Shown: positions 1 to 8,703 of the stretch, piece by piece
How the letters are laid out: the number at the start of each line of letters is the position of its first letter
Numbering within the stretch: the first letter of the stretch is position 1
Notes under the pieces: model-generated
The model's input: only the letters and a program-made list of their open reading frames with translations
Told to the model about the DNA's origin: nothing
Databases searched by the model: none
Source of the DNA: LMUY01 sp965199095
GTDB lineage: Bacteria; Pseudomonadota; Alphaproteobacteria; Acetobacterales; Acetobacteraceae
NCBI GenBank assembly: GCA_965199095.1
Contig: CBDAQM010000006.1
Span: forward strand, 186,001-250,000
Length of the DNA stretch: 64,000 nucleotides
Direction: 5' to 3'
Made by a program: the position numbers and the translations under genes

Positions 1-973
1 GCACCGTCAGCGCACCTTCGCCCTCGGCCGACACGTGCAACAGGGTGAGGCCGCCCAGACGCTCCACCAGCCTAACATCACCCGCGATGGCGCCCGCCTC
101 GCCCGGGCGGAGCGCCTCCGGGCGGATGCCGAGTGTCACGACCTCGCCGGGACGCACCGCACCTGCCTCAGCCGCAACAGTGATCTGGGCGCCGGAGCGC
201 AAGGCGACCGTGATGCCGGATGCGTCCGCGGCCACCGCCGTCGCCGGCAGCAGGTTCATGCGCGGCGAGCCGATGAAGCCGGCGACGAACACATTGGCCG
301 GGTGATGATACAGCTCCAGCGGGGAGCCGACCTGCTCGACCCGGCCGGCTTGCAGCACGACGATGCGGTCCGCCATCGTCATCGCCTCCACTTGGTCGTG
401 GGTGACGTAGATCATGGTGGCCCGCAGCTCCTCGTGCAGCCGGGCGAGTTCGATGCGCATCTGCCCGCGCAGCGCCGCGTCCAGGTTCGACAGCGGCTCG
501 TCGAACAGGAACACCTTGGGCTTGCGCACGATGGCGCGGCCGATCGCCACGCGCTGGCGCTGGCCGCCGGACAAGTCCTTCGGCCGCCGGTCCAGATACG
601 GCTCCAACTGCAAGACGCGCGCGGCCTCGCGCACCATGCGGTCGCGCTCCGCCACCGGCACGCGCGCCAGCCGCAGGGCGAAGCCCATGTTCTGCCGCAC
701 CGTCATGTGCGGGTAGAGCGCGTAGGATTGGAACACCATGGCCAGGCCGCGATCCGCCGGGCCCACCTCGTTCATCCGCACGCCGTCGATCTTCAACTCG
801 CCGGCCGTGATCGCCTCCAGCCCGGCAATCATGCGCAGCAGCGTCGATTTGCCGCAGCCGGACGGCCCCACGAACACGACGAACTCCCGCTCGGCGATGT
901 CGAGGTCGATGCCCTTGATGACCTCGGCCGCGCCGTAGGATTTGCGCAGGCCGCGCAGGCTCAGTGTCGCCAT
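1..973 (-). CDS. Sugar/polyol ABC transporter ATP-binding protein (SmoK/UgpC/MalK type), partial
   Basis: ATPase of a carbohydrate importer, acting on the cytoplasmic face with the two permeases that follow it on the minus strand. It starts MATLSLRGLRKSYG; Walker A is GPSGCGKST, the signature is LSGGQRQR, and Walker B is FLFDEPLSNLD, followed by the H-loop YVTHDQ. A C-terminal TOBE-like region begins near residue 235. The gene starts at 973, 10 bases after the permease stop, and runs off the left edge after about 324 residues, so roughly 30-40 residues are missing. The MalK-family assignment is secure; the polyol substrate is inferred from the partner genes. Confidence 0.93.
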   Translation of the reverse strand, partial: MATLSLRGLRKSYGAAEVIKGIDLDIAEREFVVFVGPSGCGKSTLLRMIAGLEAITAGELKIDGVRMNEVGPADRGLAMVFQSYALYPHMTVRQNMGFALRLARVPVAERDRMVREAARVLQLEPYLDRRPKDLSGGQRQRVAIGRAIVRKPKVFLFDEPLSNLDAALRGQMRIELARLHEELRATMIYVTHDQVEAMTMADRIVVLQAGRVEQVGSPLELYHHPANVFVAGFIGSPRMNLLPATAVAADASGITVALRSGAQITVAAEAGAVRPGEVVTLGIRPEALRPGEAGAIAGDVRLVERLGGLTLLHVSAEGEGALTV

Positions 974-983
974 GCCACAGCCC

Positions 984-1799
984 CTATTTCACGGCGCCGA
1001 AGGTCAGCCCGCGCACCAATTGCCGCTGGCTGAACCAGCCGAACACCAGGATCGGCGCCACCGCCATGGTGGAGGCGGCCGATAGCTTGGCGAAGAACAG
1101 CCCCTCGGGCGAGGAGAACGAGGCGATGAACACCGTCAGCGGCGCCGCCCCGGAGGAGGTGAGATTCAGGCTCCAAAACGCCTCGTTCCAGCACAGGATG
1201 ATCGAGAGCAGGCCGGTGGACGCCACGCCCGGCAGCGTCAGCGGCAGCAACAGATGCCACAGCTCGCCCCAGATGCGGGCGCCGTCCATGCGCCCGGCTT
1301 CGAGGATCTCGTGCGGCACCTCCTTGTAGAAGGTGAACAGCATCCAGACCACGATGGGCAGGTTCATCAACGCGTTCATCCCGATCAACCCGGTGCGCGT
1401 GTTGAGCAGCCCGGCGGTGCGGAACAGCAGGTAGATCGGCACCAGCACGCCCACCGGCGGCAGCATCTTGGTGGACAGCATCCACAGCAGCGTCCCGCGG
1501 GTGCGCGCCGTCGGATGGAACGCCATGGCGTAGGCGGCGGGAATGGCGAACAGCAGCGCCAGCACCGTGGCCCCGAGTGAGATCGCCACGCTGTTGAAGG
1601 CGAATCCGAGGTAATCGGCCCGTCCCAGCACGTCCCGGTATGACTCGAGCGTCGGCGTGAAGGACAGCGTTGCGGACACCGCCTCCCGCTCGCTTTTCAG
1701 GCTGGTCAGCACCATCCACAGGATCGGGAAGAACAGCAGCAGGGCCGCACCCCAGCCGACGACCGTGGTCAGCACCCGGCGGGCGAGGCTGGCCTCCAC
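984..1799 (-). CDS. Carbohydrate ABC transporter permease (MalG/SmoG family)
   Basis: Inner-membrane permease of 271 residues with about six hydrophobic segments. The EAA-loop motif that contacts the ATPase reads EILEAGRMDGA around residue 167. The stretch STKMLPPVGVLVPIY is typical of sorbitol/mannitol (Smo/Mtl) MalG-type subunits. It lies three bases after the other permease and 10 bases before the ATPase gene, so it is part of one operon. Substrate assignment is by family resemblance only. Confidence 0.92.
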   Translation of the reverse strand: MEASLARRVLTTVVGWGAALLLFFPILWMVLTSLKSEREAVSATLSFTPTLESYRDVLGRADYLGFAFNSVAISLGATVLALLFAIPAAYAMAFHPTARTRGTLLWMLSTKMLPPVGVLVPIYLLFRTAGLLNTRTGLIGMNALMNLPIVVWMLFTFYKEVPHEILEAGRMDGARIWGELWHLLLPLTLPGVASTGLLSIILCWNEAFWSLNLTSSGAAPLTVFIASFSSPEGLFFAKLSAASTMAVAPILVFGWFSQRQLVRGLTFGAVK

Positions 1800-1802
1800 C
1801 CG

Positions 1803-2678
1803 CTAGACGTCCAGCCGGCGCGCGATGCTGCGCACCAGGAAGAAGGCGACGATGTTGGCCAGCGCGATCGCGATCACCCCGCCGGCGGAGGCGCCGCCGA
1901 TGTCGAATTGCAGCAGCGCCCGGGCGTAGATCAGGAAGGCCAGGTTGGTCGTGGCGTTGCCGGGCCCGCCGGAGGTGGTGACAAAGATTTCCGCGAAGAT
2001 CGTCAGCAGGAAGATCGTCTCGATCATCACCACGACGCTGATCGCGCGCGACAGATGGGGCAGGGTGATGAACACGAACTGCGCCACCACGCCCGCACCG
2101 TCCATACGCGCAGCCTCCCGCTGCTCGTGGTCCAGCGACTGCACGGCGGTCAGCAGGATCAGCAGCGCGAAGGGCAGCCACTCCCACGACACGATGGCGA
2201 TGACGGAGGCGAGCGGGAACTGCGCGAACCAATCGATCGGCGCCAGGCCGACCGCGCGCAGGGCGGCGCCGAACACGCCGTAGATCGGATGCATCAGCAG
2301 GTTCTTCCAAATCAGCGCGCTGACGGTGGGCATGACGAAGAACGGCGAGATCGCCAGGATGCGGGCGATGGTGCGACCGGGGAACTCCTGGTCGAACAGC
2401 ACGGCGAGCAGCGTGCCGAGCCCGACCGTGATCACCAGCACGGACCCCACCAGCACGAGCGTGTTGCGCAGCGACGCGATGAAATCCGGGTCGGTGACCA
2501 GGTACTGGTAATTGTCCGCGCCGGCGAAGCCTGTCACCGTCGGGTCCAGCAGGTTGTAGCGCTGGAACGAGAACCACAGCGTCATCGCTAGCGGCACGGT
2601 CATCCAGAGCAGCAGGACGACCACCGACGGCGCCACCAGCCAGCGTCCAGTGCGCGCAGCAGAGTCGGGCGCGGTCAC
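1803..2678 (-). CDS. Carbohydrate ABC transporter permease (MalF/SmoF family)
   Basis: Second inner-membrane permease, 291 residues. An N-terminal hydrophobic helix precedes a further five or so membrane segments, with the EAA motif QREAARMDGAG near residue 190. The gene sits seven bases after the binding-protein stop and four bases before the MalG-type permease, the usual binding protein-MalF-MalG-ATPase order. The ATG at 2678 follows the binding protein closely and may be translationally coupled to it. Confidence 0.92.
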   Translation of the reverse strand: MTAPDSAARTGRWLVAPSVVVLLLWMTVPLAMTLWFSFQRYNLLDPTVTGFAGADNYQYLVTDPDFIASLRNTLVLVGSVLVITVGLGTLLAVLFDQEFPGRTIARILAISPFFVMPTVSALIWKNLLMHPIYGVFGAALRAVGLAPIDWFAQFPLASVIAIVSWEWLPFALLILLTAVQSLDHEQREAARMDGAGVVAQFVFITLPHLSRAISVVVMIETIFLLTIFAEIFVTTSGGPGNATTNLAFLIYARALLQFDIGGASAGGVIAIALANIVAFFLVRSIARRLDV

Positions 2679-2685
2679 CAGTTGG

Positions 2686-4023
2686 CTATTTCTTGGGATA
2701 GCCTGCCTGGCGCATGGTCCGCTCGGTCGCTGCCTCGGACGTTTGGAGCGCCGCCTCGACGGTCGATTGCCCGGTCAGCGTGCCGGCGATGGTCTGGCCC
2801 ACCTGGGTGCCGATGCCCTGGAACTCCGGGATCGCGACGAACTGAGCGCCGGTATAGGGGCGTGGGTGCTCGGTCTGGCCGTTGGGGTTCGCGACCTCGA
2901 TCGCCTTGCGGACGAAGCCGGCGAACGGCGCGGCCTTCTGGTAGTCGGGGTTCTCATAGGTGGACAGGCGGGTGCCGGGCGGCACGGCGACCCAGCCATT
3001 CTCCTTGGCGACCAGGGCGATGTATTCCTTGGAGGTCGCCCAGGTCACGAACGCCTTGGCGGCATCCTGCTGCTTGGAGCTCGCGGGGATCGCCAGGTTC
3101 CAGGACCACAGCCAGGTCGGGCCGCCGGTGTAGCTGCCGGTCGGCATGGCGGCGAAGCCGACCTTGTCGGCGACCTGCGACTGCTTCGGGTCGAACAGCA
3201 TGCCGCCGGCGACGGTGGCGTCGATCCACATGCCGCAATGCCCGCTGGCGAACAGCGCCAGGTTCTCGTTGAACCCGTTGGAGGAAGCGCCGGGCGGGCC
3301 GTCCGTCTTCAGGATGTCGCTGTAATACGTGACCGCCTTAGTCCAGGCCGGGCTATTGATCGTCGGCTTCCAGTTCTCATCGAACCACTGCCCGCCATCG
3401 GCATCCACCAGCGAGGTGACGTAGGCCATGTTTTCGCCCCAGCCCGGCTTGCCGCGCAGGCACATGCCGTAGACTTGGTTGGGCTTGTCCGTGATCTTGT
3501 CGGCGAATTGGCGGATTTGGTCGTAGGTCGGCGCGTCCGGCATCTTTATGCCAGCCTTGTCGAACAGATCCTTGCGGTAATAGGTCATGGCGCTCTCGCC
3601 ATAGAACGGCAGGCCATACAGCTTGCCATTATAGGTCAGCCCGTCGCGCACCGGCTTCAGCAGGTCGTTCACGTCGTAGGACGCGGGCAAATTGTCCATC
3701 GGCAGCAGCCAGCCCTGCTTGGCCCAGATCGGCACCTCATAATTGCCGATCGTCAGGATATCGAACTGCCCCGCCTTGGTGGCGATGTCGGTGGTGACGC
3801 GCTGCCGCAGCACGTTCTCCTCCAGCACGACCCAGCGCAGGTGGATGTCCGGATGCTGCTGCTCGAACTGAGCGGACAGCTTCTGCATGACGACCATGTC
3901 GCCGTTATTCACCGTGGCGATGGTGAGCGTGCTGTCGGCGAGTGCCGGGCGAGCCGACAGGCCAATGACGACCATGCCGGCCGCGGCCAAGGCTAGGCGA
4001 ATGGTCGCGTCAAATCGTGTCAT
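2686..4023 (-). CDS. Extracellular solute-binding protein of a polyol/sugar ABC transporter
   Basis: Periplasmic substrate-binding protein of about 445 residues. I chose the ATG at 4023 because a strong Shine-Dalgarno (GGGGGAGG) lies just upstream and the protein then opens with a normal signal peptide (MTRFDATIRLALAAAG, cleavage near ALA-DS). An upstream in-frame ATG at 4098 would add 25 residues and spoil the signal. The mature N-terminus (TLTIATVNNGDMVVMQKLS) and FDILTIGNYEVPIWAKQGWL resemble the SmoE/MtlE sorbitol/mannitol-binding family. First gene of the operon; the actual ligand is not determined by the sequence. Confidence 0.92.
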   Translation of the reverse strand: MTRFDATIRLALAAAGMVVIGLSARPALADSTLTIATVNNGDMVVMQKLSAQFEQQHPDIHLRWVVLEENVLRQRVTTDIATKAGQFDILTIGNYEVPIWAKQGWLLPMDNLPASYDVNDLLKPVRDGLTYNGKLYGLPFYGESAMTYYRKDLFDKAGIKMPDAPTYDQIRQFADKITDKPNQVYGMCLRGKPGWGENMAYVTSLVDADGGQWFDENWKPTINSPAWTKAVTYYSDILKTDGPPGASSNGFNENLALFASGHCGMWIDATVAGGMLFDPKQSQVADKVGFAAMPTGSYTGGPTWLWSWNLAIPASSKQQDAAKAFVTWATSKEYIALVAKENGWVAVPPGTRLSTYENPDYQKAAPFAGFVRKAIEVANPNGQTEHPRPYTGAQFVAIPEFQGIGTQVGQTIAGTLTGQSTVEAALQTSEAATERTMRQAGYPKK

Positions 4024-4201
4024 GCCGATCCTCCCCCGGACGCGGTTCCAACCGGTCCTCGTTGCCATGACGGTGTCATTGGCGGGGAAGGCCGTCAACT
4101 GGACACAACGTCCGTGCCTGGTTTTCCTTCTCGCTGGTGCTTCCGAAGGATCCTCGCCGAGGCCATCGGCATGTCAGGAACGGTGCGCGATCTCCTCGCA
4201 C

Positions 4202-4315
4202 TTACCGCGAGGGGGCTACGCGGCGCTCGTATGTGCAATTGCAAGCCATCACCACCTGTCTAGCGGCAAGCGCCTGCGTCAGTGCTTTCACCTCTACCGC
4301 CGTCAGCTTGTCCAT
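4202..4315 (-). pseudogene. Remnant of a tRNA-targeting integrase (N-terminal fragment)
   Basis: A 37-codon open frame starting MDKLTAVEVKALTQAL and closing with an early stop. The opening resembles the N-terminal arm-binding segment of P4-type tyrosine integrases (K-L-T-x-x-x-V-K-x-L). It lies about 140 bases downstream of the 3' end of tRNA-Ser and points the same way, the normal position for an integrase of an element inserted in that tRNA. No catalytic domain follows. The assignment rests on a short match plus position, so it is tentative. Confidence 0.45.
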
Positions 4316-4452
4316 ATCCTTGGTCCCTAGATTGGTCCCATAACAACATCTGGCTGGGTGGGAACAACATAGGACGATAGTGGACGGGGTAGGAGCAAAA
4401 CTGGCTGTTATCCCCGTTTATGAACGGTCCAGGACGTTGTGGGATAATAGGT

Positions 4453-4540
4453 TGGCGGACAGGGTGGGATTCGAACCCACGGAAGCTTGCACTTCGGCGG
4501 TTTTCAAGACCGCTGCCTTAAACCACTCGGCCACCTGTCC
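4453..4540 (-). tRNA. tRNA-Ser (anticodon UGA)
   Basis: On the minus strand the gene begins GGACAGGTGGCCGAGTGG and ends CCTGTCC-G-CCA, so the CCA is encoded. The anticodon loop is CTTGAAA, giving UGA. A long variable arm (around CGAAGTGCAAGCTTCCG) is diagnostic of a class II serine tRNA. The T-arm contains GGTTCGAATCC. The acceptor stem pairs fully. An integrase-like remnant follows downstream. Confidence 0.97.
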
Positions 4541-4601
4541 GCAGCCGCCGCTATGGAAAGGGTTTCGCGTTGCCGCGCAACCCTTTATTCACACGGCGGT
4601 C

Positions 4602-5609
4602 ATGTCGAAACGGGTCACCATGTCGCGTCCGGTCCTCGCCTTTGCTGCCGCCAGCCTGCTCAGCCTGCCGGCGGTCGCCGCGCCGCTGCAGGACGACGCC
4701 AATATCGTGACCTTGCAGGTGGAGAACGACGCCGTCTCGACCCTGAGAGGGACCTCGGACCAGTACTACACCAGCGGTCTTCGGCTGGGTTGGGTCTCCG
4801 GCACGAACCAGGTGCCGACAGCCCTGCAAACCGCCGCCAACGAGCTTTGGGGCGACGGGGTGCAGCGCGTCAGCCTGGATATCAGCCAGTCGCTTTTCAC
4901 CCCTCGCGACACGCAGACCCCGAACCCGTCGCGCGAGGATCGGCCCTACGCAGGCATCCTCGGCGTCACCGGGCAGTTGATCCATGACACCGACGCCTCC
5001 CGCACCGTGCTGTCGGTCTTCCTCGGGCTTGTCGGGCCGGGCGCCGCCGGTGAGGAAGTGCAGAACGGCTTCCACAACCTGATCGGCGACACGCCGAACC
5101 GCGGCTGGGGCACCCAGATCCACAACGAGCCGCTGTTCGAGATCACGCCCGAGCGGACCTGGCGCGTGCCGCTGGGGTCCTACCAGGACGTCGAGTTTGA
5201 GGCGCTGCCCGACGCAAAGTTCGGCTTCGGGCTGGAACGCAACTACGTCCAAGCCGGCCTGATCCTGCGGTTTGGACAGGGACTGGCCAGCGATTACGGC
5301 GTCTCCCGCATTGAGCCCGGCTTCTCCGGCACGGACGCCTACACCCCGACCCGGCCCTTCGTCTGGTACGTGTTCGGCGGGGTGGACGGGCAGGTGGTCG
5401 GCACCGACGTGACGCTGACCGGCGACAACTTCCAAAGCAGCCGGCACATCGCCGCCAAATGGGATGTGGGTGAGTTGGAGCTGGGGGCAGCCGTGATCTA
5501 TCACGGCGTGCGGCTCACCTACAGCCAAACCTGGCAGACGCAGGAGTTCAGGACCGCGAAGGCGGGCCTGTTCAACTTCGGCTCGCTCGCCGCCTCCGTG
5601 CGGTTCTGA
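4602..5609 (+). CDS. LpxR-family outer-membrane lipid A deacylase-like protein (DUF2219)
   Basis: Predicted outer-membrane beta-barrel of about 335 residues with an N-terminal signal (MSRPVLAFAAASLLSLPAVAA). Family hallmarks are visible: the active-site VEND near residue 36, YYTSGLRLGW, REDRPYAG and GFHNLIGD with a conserved histidine. LpxR enzymes remove the 3'-acyloxyacyl group from lipid A. The start could be ATG 4602 or 4620; both precede the signal peptide. A longer in-frame extension upstream runs through tRNA-Ser and is not credible. The stop overlaps the next start (TGATG), and the gene is the first of a nine-gene operon. Enzyme activity is inferred. Confidence 0.82.
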   Translation: MSKRVTMSRPVLAFAAASLLSLPAVAAPLQDDANIVTLQVENDAVSTLRGTSDQYYTSGLRLGWVSGTNQVPTALQTAANELWGDGVQRVSLDISQSLFTPRDTQTPNPSREDRPYAGILGVTGQLIHDTDASRTVLSVFLGLVGPGAAGEEVQNGFHNLIGDTPNRGWGTQIHNEPLFEITPERTWRVPLGSYQDVEFEALPDAKFGFGLERNYVQAGLILRFGQGLASDYGVSRIEPGFSGTDAYTPTRPFVWYVFGGVDGQVVGTDVTLTGDNFQSSRHIAAKWDVGELELGAAVIYHGVRLTYSQTWQTQEFRTAKAGLFNFGSLAASVRF

Positions 5610-6565
5610 TGCAGCGGCGCATCCTGCTCGCCGGCTTGGCGAGCCTGCCGGTTGCGGCCCGGGCGCAGCAGGACAGCTTCGCCGCCTTCCTCGCCGGAGT
5701 CCGTGCGGAGGCACGCCGCAGCGGCGTCCGCGACTCCACGCTGGACGCCGCCTTCGCGGGGATCAGCGTCAACCAGAAGGTGATCGACGCCGACCGCAAG
5801 CAGCCCGAGTTCACCATGACCTGGGTGCGCTACCGCAGCTTCACCATGTCGGACAAGCGGGTCGCGCGCGGGCGCGACGCGTATGCCGCCAACCGCGACC
5901 TGTTCGCCCGCGTGTCGCAGCGCTACCGGGTGGACGTGGCGCCCATCGCCGGCATTTGGGGGCTGGAAAGCAATTTCGGCACCGACACCGGCAGCTTCAA
6001 CGTCATCGAGGCGCTGGCGACACTGGCGTGGGAGGGGCGTCGCGCCGCCTTCTTCCGCAGCCAGTTGATCAGCGCGCTGAAAATCCTGGACCATGGCGAC
6101 GTGCAGCCCAGCCGCATGCTCGGCTCCTACGCCGGGGCGATGGGGCAGCCGCAATTCATGCCCGATTCGTACCTGCATTACGCCGTCGACTTCGACGGGA
6201 ACGGCCGGCGCGACATCTGGGACAGCCGCGGCGACGTGCTCGGCTCGATCGCGAACTACCTTGCCTTGTCGGGCTGGCGCTATGGCGAGCCAGCCTGCCA
6301 GCCGATCCAGGTGCCACCGGAGATCGATGCCTCCACCGTCGGGCGCGAGGTGAGGCGTCCACTGGGTGAATGGCAGCGCATGGGCGTCCGGCGCGGCGAT
6401 GGCTCCACCTTCAGCCGGCTGGACCCGGTGGGCGCGGTCGTGATGCCGGACGGCGATGGCGGGGCGGCGTTCATGGTCTATGCCAACTTCGCCGCCATCC
6501 GCCGCTACAACCCGTCCGACTTCTACGCGCTGGCGGTCAGCCTGCTGGGCGACATGGTGACTTGA
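5609..6565 (+). CDS. Lytic murein transglycosylase, MltB family
   Basis: Periplasmic peptidoglycan lytic transglycosylase of 318 residues. A signal peptide (MQRRILLAGLASLPVAARA) precedes the SLT_2/MltB domain. The catalytic glutamate lies in GIWGLESNFGTDTG near residue 123, with supporting motifs GSYAGAMGQPQFMPDSYL and DFDGNGRRDIW. The length matches the alphaproteobacterial MltB-like class without a peptidoglycan-binding tail. The start overlaps the preceding stop by one base, and the rlpA start overlaps its own stop, indicating tight translational coupling. Confidence 0.92.
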   Translation: MQRRILLAGLASLPVAARAQQDSFAAFLAGVRAEARRSGVRDSTLDAAFAGISVNQKVIDADRKQPEFTMTWVRYRSFTMSDKRVARGRDAYAANRDLFARVSQRYRVDVAPIAGIWGLESNFGTDTGSFNVIEALATLAWEGRRAAFFRSQLISALKILDHGDVQPSRMLGSYAGAMGQPQFMPDSYLHYAVDFDGNGRRDIWDSRGDVLGSIANYLALSGWRYGEPACQPIQVPPEIDASTVGREVRRPLGEWQRMGVRRGDGSTFSRLDPVGAVVMPDGDGGAAFMVYANFAAIRRYNPSDFYALAVSLLGDMVT

Positions 6566-7461
6566 TCCGCCAATACGGCCTCGTCTTCCTGTTGGCTGCC
6601 GGGCTGGGCGGTTGCGGGCTGTTCGGCCGCAGGCCGCCGCCGACCCCGCCCACACCGCCGCATTATACGCTGGGCGCAGCCTACCAGCTTGGCGGCGTCT
6701 GGTACTATCCGAAGGATCAGACGGAATACGACGCCACCGGGCTGGCCGCGATCGCGCCGGCGCAACCGGGCCTGACGGCGGATGGCGAGCGGTTTGACCA
6801 AACGGCGCTTGCCGCGTCCCACCACACGCTGCAACTGCCGGCCATCGCGAGGATCACCAACCTGGAAAACGGGCGTCAGATCCTGGTGCGGCTTAACGAT
6901 CGCGGCCCGGTCAATCCCGGTCGGCTGATCGGTCTTACCCGGCATGCAGCCGACCTGCTGGGCGTGACCGACGGCACCCAGGTGCGGGTCCAGCTCGACA
7001 GCGGCATGACGCGGAGTTTGACGGACCAGGTTGGCGGCGGCCCCAAGCTGGACGTGGCGGCCGCACCGCTGGCCGCCATCTCGGCCGAGTCGCTGCCGCC
7101 ACCACCCGGCGTCGGGCAGTCGGGCCGTGGCCGGGTCGCGGCGCGGTCTAGCCCGCCGCAAGCCGCGACCACAGCCGTCGCCGTCGCCGTGCCGAACCGC
7201 CTGCCCGACCAGGTGGTGCAGGGCGTGCCGGCGCCGGGTGCAATCTACCTGCGCGCCAGCGAGTTCAGCCGGGTCGACTATGCGAACCGCGTGGCGGCGC
7301 AGCTCAGCGGACTGCACCCGGAGATCGAGCGTATCCGCGATGGACGCAGCGAGCGCTTCCTGGTCCGGGCCGGTCCGTTCGCCTCCGCGGCGGCGGCCGA
7401 CGCGGCACTGGACCGCGCCCTACGCGCTGGCGTAATCGACTCGCATCTGGTGGTGGAATAG
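6562..7461 (+). CDS. rlpA: RlpA-family septal-ring lytic transglycosylase lipoprotein with SPOR domain
   Basis: Outer-membrane lipoprotein of 299 residues. No ATG fits; the TTG at 6562 overlaps the mltB stop (TTGA) and yields a proper lipoprotein signal with lipobox LGGC. The double-psi beta-barrel spans roughly residues 60-145, with GERFDQTALAASHHTL, ITNLENGRQILVRLNDRGP and a following RLIGLTRHAADLLG. A linker rich in Pro, Ala and Ser leads to a C-terminal SPOR domain (residues about 225-298) that binds denuded glycan at the septum. It lies between mltB and dacA, a common alphaproteobacterial cell-wall arrangement. Confidence 0.88.
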   Translation: MIRQYGLVFLLAAGLGGCGLFGRRPPPTPPTPPHYTLGAAYQLGGVWYYPKDQTEYDATGLAAIAPAQPGLTADGERFDQTALAASHHTLQLPAIARITNLENGRQILVRLNDRGPVNPGRLIGLTRHAADLLGVTDGTQVRVQLDSGMTRSLTDQVGGGPKLDVAAAPLAAISAESLPPPPGVGQSGRGRVAARSSPPQAATTAVAVAVPNRLPDQVVQGVPAPGAIYLRASEFSRVDYANRVAAQLSGLHPEIERIRDGRSERFLVRAGPFASAAAADAALDRALRAGVIDSHLVVE

Positions 7462-7470
7462 GAGCGGCCC

Positions 7471-8697
7471 ATGAATCTCAGCCTGACCCGTCGTGTCCTG
7501 CTCGCTGCGGCCCCGGCACTCGCCGCCGGCCCGGCGCTGGCGCAACGCCACCCGGCCGCGCATGCCGGGCCCACAGGGCGCCGGGCTGCGCCGAGCGACC
7601 TGGCGCCGACCGGCAGCCCGGCCATCACGCCGCTGGACCCCATGGACACGGCAGCGCGCTACGCCTTCATCATGGACTTCAACACCGGCGCCTCGCTGCT
7701 GGACAAGGATGCGGACGTCCAGCAGCCGCCATCCTCCATGACCAAGCTGATGACCGCCTACATCACCTACGGCATGCTGAAGATCGGCCGGCTGAAGCTG
7801 GATCAGGAGTTGCCGGTCAGCGACAAGGCCTGGCGCATGCAGGGCTCCAAGATGTTCGTGCCACAGGGCGGCAGCGTGAAGGTCGAAGACCTGATCCGCG
7901 GCATGATCATCGAATCGGGCAACGACGCCTGCATCGTGCTGGCCGAGGCCATCGCCGGGTCGGAAGACCAGTTCGTCGAGCTGATGAACGCGAAGGCGCA
8001 CGAGCTGGGCCTCACCAACACGAACTACGCGAACTGCACCGGCTGGCCGGACGCCACCCAGCACATGAGCTGCCGCGACATTGCGACCTTGGCCGCCCAT
8101 ATCATTCGCGACTTCCCGGAATACTATCATTACGACAAAGAGACTTCGTTCAAATACAACGGGATCAACCAGGAGAACCGCAATTCCCTGGTGCAGAAGG
8201 GCTTGGCGGACGGGCTGAAAACCGGCCACACCGAGGCCGGCGGCTACGGCCTCGTCGGCAGTGCGGATCGCGGCGGACGCCGGGTCATCCTGGTGGTGAA
8301 CGGCCTGACCACCATGCGTGCCCGCGCGGAGGAAAGCGAGCGGCTGCTGGAGTGGAGCTTCCGTGAGTTCGAGAACGTCACGTTGTTCAACGCCGGCGAC
8401 ACGGTGGAGACGGTGAAGGTGTGGCTGGGCACGGAGCCGACGGTGCCGCTGGTCGGCGGCCGCAACCTGGTGATCACCATGCCCCGCCAGTGGCGCAACA
8501 CCGCGAAGATCGAGGTGCAGTATGCCGCCCCGATCACCGCCCCGATCAGCCGCGGCGACACGCTGGGCAAGCTGGTGGTGAGCGGCAAGGGCGTTCCGGA
8601 CATGCAGGTCCCGCTCTTGGCCGGCATCGACGTGCCTCGGCAGAGCCTGCCGGGCCGCGCCGTGTCGGTGCTGAGCCACTACGTGCTGGGAAGCTGA
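7471..8697 (+). CDS. dacA: D-alanyl-D-alanine carboxypeptidase (PBP5/6 type, family S11)
   Basis: Low-molecular-weight penicillin-binding protein of 408 residues that trims the terminal D-Ala from stem peptides in the periplasm. All three active-site motifs are present: SSMTKL (SxxK), SGND (SxN) and KTGHT (KTG). A signal peptide (MNLSLTRRVLLAAAPALAAG) opens the protein, and a PBP5_C-type beta domain follows the catalytic domain from about residue 315. The ATG at 7471 has a good ribosome site (AGGAG). Confidence 0.95.
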   Translation: MNLSLTRRVLLAAAPALAAGPALAQRHPAAHAGPTGRRAAPSDLAPTGSPAITPLDPMDTAARYAFIMDFNTGASLLDKDADVQQPPSSMTKLMTAYITYGMLKIGRLKLDQELPVSDKAWRMQGSKMFVPQGGSVKVEDLIRGMIIESGNDACIVLAEAIAGSEDQFVELMNAKAHELGLTNTNYANCTGWPDATQHMSCRDIATLAAHIIRDFPEYYHYDKETSFKYNGINQENRNSLVQKGLADGLKTGHTEAGGYGLVGSADRGGRRVILVVNGLTTMRARAEESERLLEWSFREFENVTLFNAGDTVETVKVWLGTEPTVPLVGGRNLVITMPRQWRNTAKIEVQYAAPITAPISRGDTLGKLVVSGKGVPDMQVPLLAGIDVPRQSLPGRAVSVLSHYVLGS

Positions 8698-8703
8698 CCG
8701 CCG

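Noticed and set aside
35..3996. Plus-strand frames over the sugar ABC operon
   Set aside because: Antisense to the ATPase and binding-protein genes, which show complete motifs and good ribosome sites.
4380..4601. N-terminal extension of the LpxR-like protein
   Set aside because: It would translate the antisense of tRNA-Ser and hide the signal peptide.
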